NCBI GenBank assembly: GCA_041592335.1
Contig: JBFHQE010000004.1
Location: 1-64,000 of the forward strand
Origin: JBFHQE01 sp041592335
GTDB taxonomy: Bacteria; Pseudomonadota; Gammaproteobacteria; Thiohalobacterales; Thiohalobacteraceae
DNA: 64,000 bases
Direction: 5' to 3'
Shown here: piece after piece, positions 59,911 to 64,000 of the stretch
How positions within the stretch are numbered: the first letter of the stretch is position 1
Layout: every line of letters begins with the position of its first letter
Position numbers and translations under genes: made by a program
The notes under the pieces: model-generated
The model's input: the letters and a program-made list of their open reading frames with translations, nothing else
What the model was told of the DNA's origin: nothing
Databases searched by the model: none

Positions 59911-60831
59911 ATGCTATTAAATGAATTCCGCCAGCCTGTCACGAATGACAGCAACAACCCCTTCTTCCTTGAAAATGGAGACGCTTACGCGCTGTGGCGA
60001 ACGAGGCGATTGCGTGAGCGAGCCAAATCCGTGAGCGATCTTGTGGTCCGGGTCGGGGATCCGAGCCACCTGAGCGCGGAAGAACTGGGCGCCATCCTGT
60101 CACGTTGCCGTTTCAATAATATGGCAGTGTATGAAACCCGGTCCGAGGTAGATAAAGGCTCGATACAGCGCCTGGGCCGGCAACTGGGTCTGCAACGCCT
60201 TGACGGCAATCTCTGCTCCGATGAAGACAACATTTCCGCGCTGCAAGTGTCCGAGGAAGGCCGCAAGCGGGAATACATCCCCTACAGCAATAAACCGCTC
60301 AGCTGGCATACCGACGGCTATTACAACGCACCCGACCGGCAAATCCGGGGATTCATTCTGCATTGCGTGCGACAGGCGGCAAGCGGTGGCGATTCCCACG
60401 TCATGGACCACGAGCTGGTCTACCTGCTGATGCGCGATGAAAATCCCGACTGGATTTCAGCACTCATGGCACCCGACGCCATGACCATTCCACCTAATAT
60501 TGAAAATGGCGTGGAATTACGCGGCGCCGAGACAGGCCCGGTTTTCTCTTTTGATCAGCACACTCAAAGCCTGCATATGCGCTATAGCGCGCGGGCGCGC
60601 AACATCGTTTGGAAAGACGACAGGCACACCCTAGAAGCCGCGGAATTTCTACGGTTGTTATGGGAGCAAGGCAGCCCTTACATATACCACCACAGGCTAA
60701 TGCCGGGGCAGGGCATTATTTGCAATAATGTTCTTCACAGTCGCTCCAGCTTTCAGGACGCTGAATCCGATCAGGGGCGGCTGCTGTATCGCGCTCGATA
60801 TTACGATCGCATTCAAAACACCGGTTTGTAG
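59911..60831 (+). CDS. TauD/TfdA-like Fe(II)/2-oxoglutarate dioxygenase
   Basis: A 306-residue protein. Iron-binding HxD is in SWHTDGYYNAP (about residues 131-133), the distal His in CNNVLHSRSSF and the 2-oxoglutarate Arg in GRLLYRARYYDR. It therefore appears active. The family hydroxylates or desulfonates small organics; the substrate is unknown. It heads a plus-strand set divergent from dsrA. There is no clear Shine-Dalgarno before the ATG. A role in releasing sulfite from organosulfonates, or in modifying a metabolite used by Dsr, is inference from place alone. Confidence 0.82.
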   Translation: MLLNEFRQPVTNDSNNPFFLENGDAYALWRTRRLRERAKSVSDLVVRVGDPSHLSAEELGAILSRCRFNNMAVYETRSEVDKGSIQRLGRQLGLQRLDGNLCSDEDNISALQVSEEGRKREYIPYSNKPLSWHTDGYYNAPDRQIRGFILHCVRQAASGGDSHVMDHELVYLLMRDENPDWISALMAPDAMTIPPNIENGVELRGAETGPVFSFDQHTQSLHMRYSARARNIVWKDDRHTLEAAEFLRLLWEQGSPYIYHHRLMPGQGIICNNVLHSRSSFQDAESDQGRLLYRARYYDRIQNTGL

Positions 60832-60855
60832 CACCGCGGACGAAGGACAAAACTC

Positions 60856-61053
60856 ATGTTGTGGTTAAGTGAAATCCTGCTTCAGGAGCACGGCTTAAGC
60901 TCTTTTGACCAGCTTTGCACCAAGGTGCAGGAGCGCGCCCGGCAGGGTGAAATGTTTTTCCGCATGGACGTCAAGCCGCCGTTTCAGGATACACCGGAAG
61001 ACTGGGAGGACAGGCTGGAAGCCGCGTTCTCCACAGCTTTAAACAAACGATAG
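60856..61053 (+). CDS. Small conserved hypothetical protein
   Basis: A 65-residue soluble protein (MLWLSEILLQEHGLSSFDQL at the start, FRMDVKPPFQDTPEDWEDRL towards the end). It lies 24 bp after the TauD-like gene and 9 bp before the Cas6-like gene on the same strand, so it is part of that transcript. It is acidic at the C-terminal half and has one Cys. I know no family. Confidence 0.65.
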   Translation: MLWLSEILLQEHGLSSFDQLCTKVQERARQGEMFFRMDVKPPFQDTPEDWEDRLEAAFSTALNKR

Positions 61054-61062
61054 GCAATTATC

Positions 61063-61740
61063 ATGTTCTGGAATGAAGACAAGGATGAATCCGCTGAATA
61101 CCATGTACCGGATGACATCGTCGACCTGAGCTTCAAACTTATCGGTCGCAATCTTCCTCTCGATCACGCGCACGCCTTGTCAGAAGGCATCAAGGCGGCG
61201 TTACCCTGGATCGCCGATGAAGCGGATGCCGGCATCCACCTGATACACGTCGCCGAATCCGGCAATGGCTGGTTCCGACCGGAAGACGTGGAAAATGAAT
61301 TACTGCATTTGTCGCGACGCACCCGCATGAGCCTGCGCCTGCCCAGGCAGCGACTGGACGACGCCGAAGCCTTGGTGGGCGCAACGCTGGATATCGATGG
61401 TCACGAACTCAAATTTGCCGAACCCAAGATCAAGAAATTCAGCACCATGAGCACGCAATTTTCCCGTTACATCGTGGCCGATCCGGATGTATCGGAAGAG
61501 GCTTTTTTACAATTCGTGGCCGAGCAGGTTCAGTCCTACGGAATCAAGGTAAAAAAGCTTATGGCCGGTAAGAGCAATGCCTTTAAATCGCCCGAAGGTC
61601 CCATATATACCCGCAGTGCCATGCTTGCGGATCTGGAGCCCGAACAGGCGGTATTGCTGCAGCAAAAAGGCATCGGTGAAGGTCGCAAAATGGGTTTCGG
61701 CCTGTTTATACCCCATAAGGGTATTAAATCTGTGGGCTAA
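61063..61740 (+). CDS. Cas6/Cmx6-like RAMP-fold protein without CRISPR
   Basis: A 225-residue protein resembling the type I-MYXAN Cas6/Cmx6 family. The N-terminal part VDLSFKLIGRNLPLDHAHAL followed by LPWI and GIHLIHVAESGNGW matches it, as do LSRRTRMSLRLPRQRL, TLDIDGHELKF and the glycine-rich loop GIGEGRKMGFGLFIPHKGI near the C-terminus (shown in parts GIGEGRKMGFG, LFIPHKGI). Cas6 proteins cut CRISPR RNA; there is no CRISPR array or other cas gene in the window. The gene is embedded between dsr-linked genes, so it may have been recruited to process or bind another RNA. His residues near the start (DHAHAL) could be catalytic. Confidence 0.72.
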   Translation: MFWNEDKDESAEYHVPDDIVDLSFKLIGRNLPLDHAHALSEGIKAALPWIADEADAGIHLIHVAESGNGWFRPEDVENELLHLSRRTRMSLRLPRQRLDDAEALVGATLDIDGHELKFAEPKIKKFSTMSTQFSRYIVADPDVSEEAFLQFVAEQVQSYGIKVKKLMAGKSNAFKSPEGPIYTRSAMLADLEPEQAVLLQQKGIGEGRKMGFGLFIPHKGIKSVG

Positions 61741-61903
61741 AACCCGTACAATACGCGACCTTCAAATCCCTATTAGGGAATTCGTTCAGTTTTCGGACTA
61801 GCCGTACCTTCGCAAAGTACGACCGGTTCATTGTGCTAAAGCACTTTAAATTTTGTCATTAATTTATTGTTTTTTATTGCTATAGATTGATAGGGGTAGT
61901 GAT

Positions 61904-62227
61904 ATGTCAGCACTCGACGGAATTGCAAGAACAGACAACGGTTACCTGGAAAACTCTCAGGACTGGAATGAAGAAATCGCGGCCGAGCTTTTCAAAGAAG
62001 AAGGTATCGACGCAACTGAGGAACACTGGGATGTGGTGCGCTACGTTCGCGAAGAGACTCTCGGTGGCAACGAGCCGAATGAGCGCAGCATCATGAAGGA
62101 AATGGGCAAGAAATGGGGCCGCAAGGTGTCTTCCAAGGAAATGTACGAAATGTTTCCTGGAATGCCATCCAAGCAGGGCCTGAAGATCGGTGGCTGCCCG
62201 CAGTCAACGCGCAAGGGTGGTTATTAA
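61904..62227 (+). CDS. DsrC/TusE-like paralogue with altered cysteine arm
   Basis: A 107-residue DsrC-family protein. EEHWDVVRYVREET matches ENHWEVINFLREYY of the true DsrC, and KEMYEMFPGMPSKQG aligns with KYLYELFPYGPAKQA. The C-terminal arm differs: both canonical Cys places are occupied by other residues (Leu and Lys in my alignment), and a single Cys98 sits in KIGGCPQSTRKGGY. It therefore cannot form the internal disulfide of DsrC. It may be a regulator or a one-cysteine carrier. A 163-bp gap upstream with several small palindromes (TCCCTATTAGGGA, GTGCTAAAGCAC) and AGGGG before the ATG suggests separate control. Confidence 0.85.
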   Translation: MSALDGIARTDNGYLENSQDWNEEIAAELFKEEGIDATEEHWDVVRYVREETLGGNEPNERSIMKEMGKKWGRKVSSKEMYEMFPGMPSKQGLKIGGCPQSTRKGGY

Positions 62228-62352
62228 TTCTCCCCTGATCATTATTACTTGGGCCTGCCCAAAGGGGATATAGTGCATCGGGCTGGCTGGCGCTATAGTG
62301 CCGCCAGCCCGTAATTGAAACGATTGAGGCGCGTTGCGCTGGAGGCGAGAAA

Positions 62353-62559
62353 ATGAGCGATAAGGCTGAAATGATCAAGAAAATGCTTGAAATGCAGAAG
62401 AAATTTATTGCATATGAGCAGGCTAACGGCGTAGAACCCAAAGATTACTATGCACCTGAATCAGGTCACGAACTGGACGGCTTCCGCCAGGAGTACATGG
62501 ATCTGGCAATGAAGGTGGTCGATGCTGCACACGCAGACAAGGGTTCACACCGCAATTAA
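62353..62559 (+). CDS. Small conserved hypothetical protein
   Basis: A 68-residue helical protein starting MSDKAEMIKKMLEMQKKFIA and ending ADKGSHRN. GGAGG lies nine bases upstream. It has no Cys. It follows the DsrC paralogue by 125 bp and is closed by a terminator. The small size and position suggest a dsr-linked accessory protein, but I know no family. Confidence 0.7.
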   Translation: MSDKAEMIKKMLEMQKKFIAYEQANGVEPKDYYAPESGHELDGFRQEYMDLAMKVVDAAHADKGSHRN

Positions 62560-62577
62560 TTGCGAACCCTGATCGAG

Positions 62578-62608
62578 AAAAAGCCGCGCAGTGCGCGGCT
62601 TTTTTTTT
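62578..62608. terminator. Rho-independent terminator
   Basis: AGCCGCGC-AGT-GCGCGGCT followed by eight T. It ends the plus-strand set; A's on the other side let it serve the convergent hydroxylase gene. Confidence 0.9.
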
Positions 62609-62610
62609 GC

Positions 62611-63285
62611 CTATATCTCCGCCCAACGTCGCACCAGATTTACATACACATTACTGACCCAGGCCGTTTCTTCATTCTCCGGCGCTTCACGTAACAACTT
62701 CTCGCGCGCTCGGCCAAGCTCGTAGAGCATATCCCGCTTACCCGCATCGCGAATCATGCTCTGCAGCCAGGTCACCGCCACCAGGCGCGCTCCCTTCGTT
62801 ACAGGTGCTACCTGATGCAATGAGGATGACGGGTACATAACAGCATCGCCCGCGGCCAGCTTGGCCTTCTGGTCGCCAAAGGTCGTGCGAACGGTTAACT
62901 CTCCACCTTCATATTCTTCCGGCTCGGATAAAAACACCGTAATTGAAATATCGGACCGGTAACGCTGACCGGCCGGGCCCATGATCGGATCGTCTACGTG
63001 ATCGCCGTAAGTCATGCCTTCGGTATAGCGCGCATAGAAGGGCGAGGCGATTCGGTGCGCAAACGCGGCCTGCTGATATACCGGGTGATTTATCAGGGAC
63101 ACCATCACGATGTTGTTCAACTTGGTGTATAGTGCCGACTCCTGAGACATTTCCTCGTTATGTTTTACCCGCTTGGCCTGCAACCCGGCCGACAACTTGC
63201 CATCGGTAAACTGCCCCTGCGACAACAACTCGCGCACCTGGGAGACCTGCTGCCTGGCAAGCACTTGAGGTAAATGAATCAACAT
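62611..63285 (-). CDS. PKHD-type Fe(II)/2-oxoglutarate hydroxylase (PiuC/YbiX-like)
   Basis: A 224-residue dioxygenase. Iron ligands are His and Asp in YGDHVDDPIMG (HxD) and His in SSLHQVAPVTKGARL, where the Arg binds 2-oxoglutarate; FLSEPEEYEGGELTV is a family mark. PiuC-type proteins are linked to iron uptake. Length fits. It is divergent from the next gene by 35 bp. Confidence 0.92.
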   Translation of the reverse strand: MLIHLPQVLARQQVSQVRELLSQGQFTDGKLSAGLQAKRVKHNEEMSQESALYTKLNNIVMVSLINHPVYQQAAFAHRIASPFYARYTEGMTYGDHVDDPIMGPAGQRYRSDISITVFLSEPEEYEGGELTVRTTFGDQKAKLAAGDAVMYPSSSLHQVAPVTKGARLVAVTWLQSMIRDAGKRDMLYELGRAREKLLREAPENEETAWVSNVYVNLVRRWAEI

Positions 63286-63320
63286 CGAACAACCCCCGAT
63301 GGAAAAACAGGTAATACACG

Positions 63321-63647
63321 ATGATACTGAATGTGCACGTCTATGATCAAACTCATGCTGTAGAAGTGTCGGATCAACTTCTGAGTGAAGCGGAAAGTTT
63401 CTTTGCCAAAATGGATAACGACATGAGCAAAGGCTACCAGATGAGTCGTCGCTGGGTGCAGAGCCCGGATGGTTACCAGCGCTGCCAGATCGCCGCCGAC
63501 AAACTGGTGACCGCGCTGGAATCCGCGAACGAAGCCATGCAACAGATGATGGCAGGTTATATTTTAAGCCGCATGCCAGGCGTCTACGGCGTTCATATCA
63601 ATATTGAAGGCGATATGACCGAACACGAATTCGAAGTTAACCAGTAA
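63321..63647 (+). CDS. Conserved hypothetical protein
   Basis: A 108-residue soluble protein starting MILNVHVYDQTHAVEVSDQL, with predicted helices and a beta-like C-terminus GVYGVHINIEGDMTEHEFE. It has one Cys (GYQRCQIAADKL). Stop and the next start are separated by two bases, so the pair is an operon. I know no family; it lies in the dsr-linked edge and may share function. Confidence 0.65.
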   Translation: MILNVHVYDQTHAVEVSDQLLSEAESFFAKMDNDMSKGYQMSRRWVQSPDGYQRCQIAADKLVTALESANEAMQQMMAGYILSRMPGVYGVHINIEGDMTEHEFEVNQ

Positions 63648-63649
63648 GC

Positions 63650-64000
63650 ATGGCAGACCTGTTCAGCGTCACGGCACCGCTGTACGTCAAACGTGATGAC
63701 GGGCGTGAACACGTCATGGCCGAACGCTTCAAACATCCGGACGGTGTTTTATTTTTCGACCTGTTCTGGCATATGCATACACCTGCCAACAAGGCCATTC
63801 ATCTGTTAACGGGTGAGATAAAAGGTGAGGGACCCTGGCGTATCGGCGATGCGGTCATCAATGTCCTCGGCTGTCAGCACACCAATCCCGACATGGCCAC
63901 AGCTTATTCCGAGTGGCAGACTTACCTGGAGAATGGCGCGCCCGACTATCCTGAAATCACGGCTATCGAAAATCTCGCCCGGGCCCGCGGTGCGGTTATC
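63650..64000 (+). CDS. Hypothetical protein (partial, N-terminal 117 residues)
   Basis: Starts MADLFSVTAPLYVKRDDGRE and runs off the right edge without a stop. Visible segments include LFFDLFWHMHTPANKAIHLL, EGPWRIGDAVINVLGCQHT and DMATAYSEWQTYLEN. The WHMH and CQH residues could bind a metal. It is two bases after the preceding gene. I do not recognise the family from this part. Confidence 0.65.
   Translation, partial: MADLFSVTAPLYVKRDDGREHVMAERFKHPDGVLFFDLFWHMHTPANKAIHLLTGEIKGEGPWRIGDAVINVLGCQHTNPDMATAYSEWQTYLENGAPDYPEITAIENLARARGAVI

Noticed and set aside
61741..61903. Possible CRISPR repeat or leader next to the Cas6-like gene
   Set aside because: Only small unrelated palindromes are present; no repeated unit with spacers was found here or elsewhere in the window.

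Overview
This 64 kb window comes from a gammaproteobacterium that oxidises sulfur. The evidence is a complete sulfur-oxidiser type dsr operon on the minus strand (dsrABEFHCMKLJOPNR, about 46.5-59.4 kb), including the oxidation-type marker genes dsrEFH and dsrL. Gammaproteobacterial envelope gene blocks support this (rluC-HAD-sppA-lolC-lolD, comEC-exbB-exbD-msbA-lpxK-trm112-kdsB, rne, htpX, motY). The family resemblance is to the Chromatiales/Ectothiorhodospiraceae sphere. The sequence alone does not allow a genus to be named. Two PEP-CTERM/VPxPA-CTERM proteins imply an exosortase system elsewhere in the genome.

Layout. 0-11.7 kb: end of a DsrE2-type sulfur carrier gene, a TetR-controlled MMPL/RND exporter, a NadD-like enzyme, htpX, a PEP-CTERM protein behind a good sigma-54 promoter, an AraC regulator divergent from a PQQ-type sugar dehydrogenase, an exported DsrE-like protein, a PAS/sigma-54 activator and an exported rhodanese operon that also has a sigma-54-like promoter. 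11.8-31.1 kb: bioA, a VPxPA-CTERM protein, rne, and the housekeeping RNA/envelope block ending in a SPFH/NfeD pair and an unusual Hfq-like protein. 31.1-38.1 kb: a degenerate HNH-like gene, then a seven-gene unit: thermostable-haemolysin family protein, AMP-ligase, haem-oxygenase-like putative diiron oxidase, SDR, TPR protein, and a QseB/QseC-like two-component pair. A CTTAAG-N5-CTTAAG box upstream looks like the binding site of that type of regulator. This is the best candidate for an undescribed system: probably the synthesis of a small lipid-derived molecule under its own sensor. 38.1-43.6 kb: LMW phosphatase, agmatine-to-putrescine genes, MotY, SulP transporter.

43.6-59.4 kb: the dsr operon. 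Reverse dissimilatory sulfite reductase (DsrAB) works with the DsrEFH/DsrC sulfur-transfer chain, the DsrMKJOP membrane complex, DsrL (electron transfer), DsrN (sirohaem amidation) and DsrR (cysteine-free IscA-like). Directly downstream on the same strand is a coupled NarX-like kinase / NarL-like regulator / rhodanese set. Strong hairpins follow dsrA, dsrB and dsrC. 59.4-64 kb, plus strand: a promoter region with repeated ATATAAC half-sites, a TauD-like dioxygenase, a small protein, a Cas6/Cmx6-like protein with no CRISPR array, a DsrC paralogue with relocated cysteine, small unknown proteins, and a PKHD-type hydroxylase.

No tRNA, rRNA, insertion sequence, prophage or CRISPR array was seen. 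Repeats are limited to single palindromic REP-like elements.
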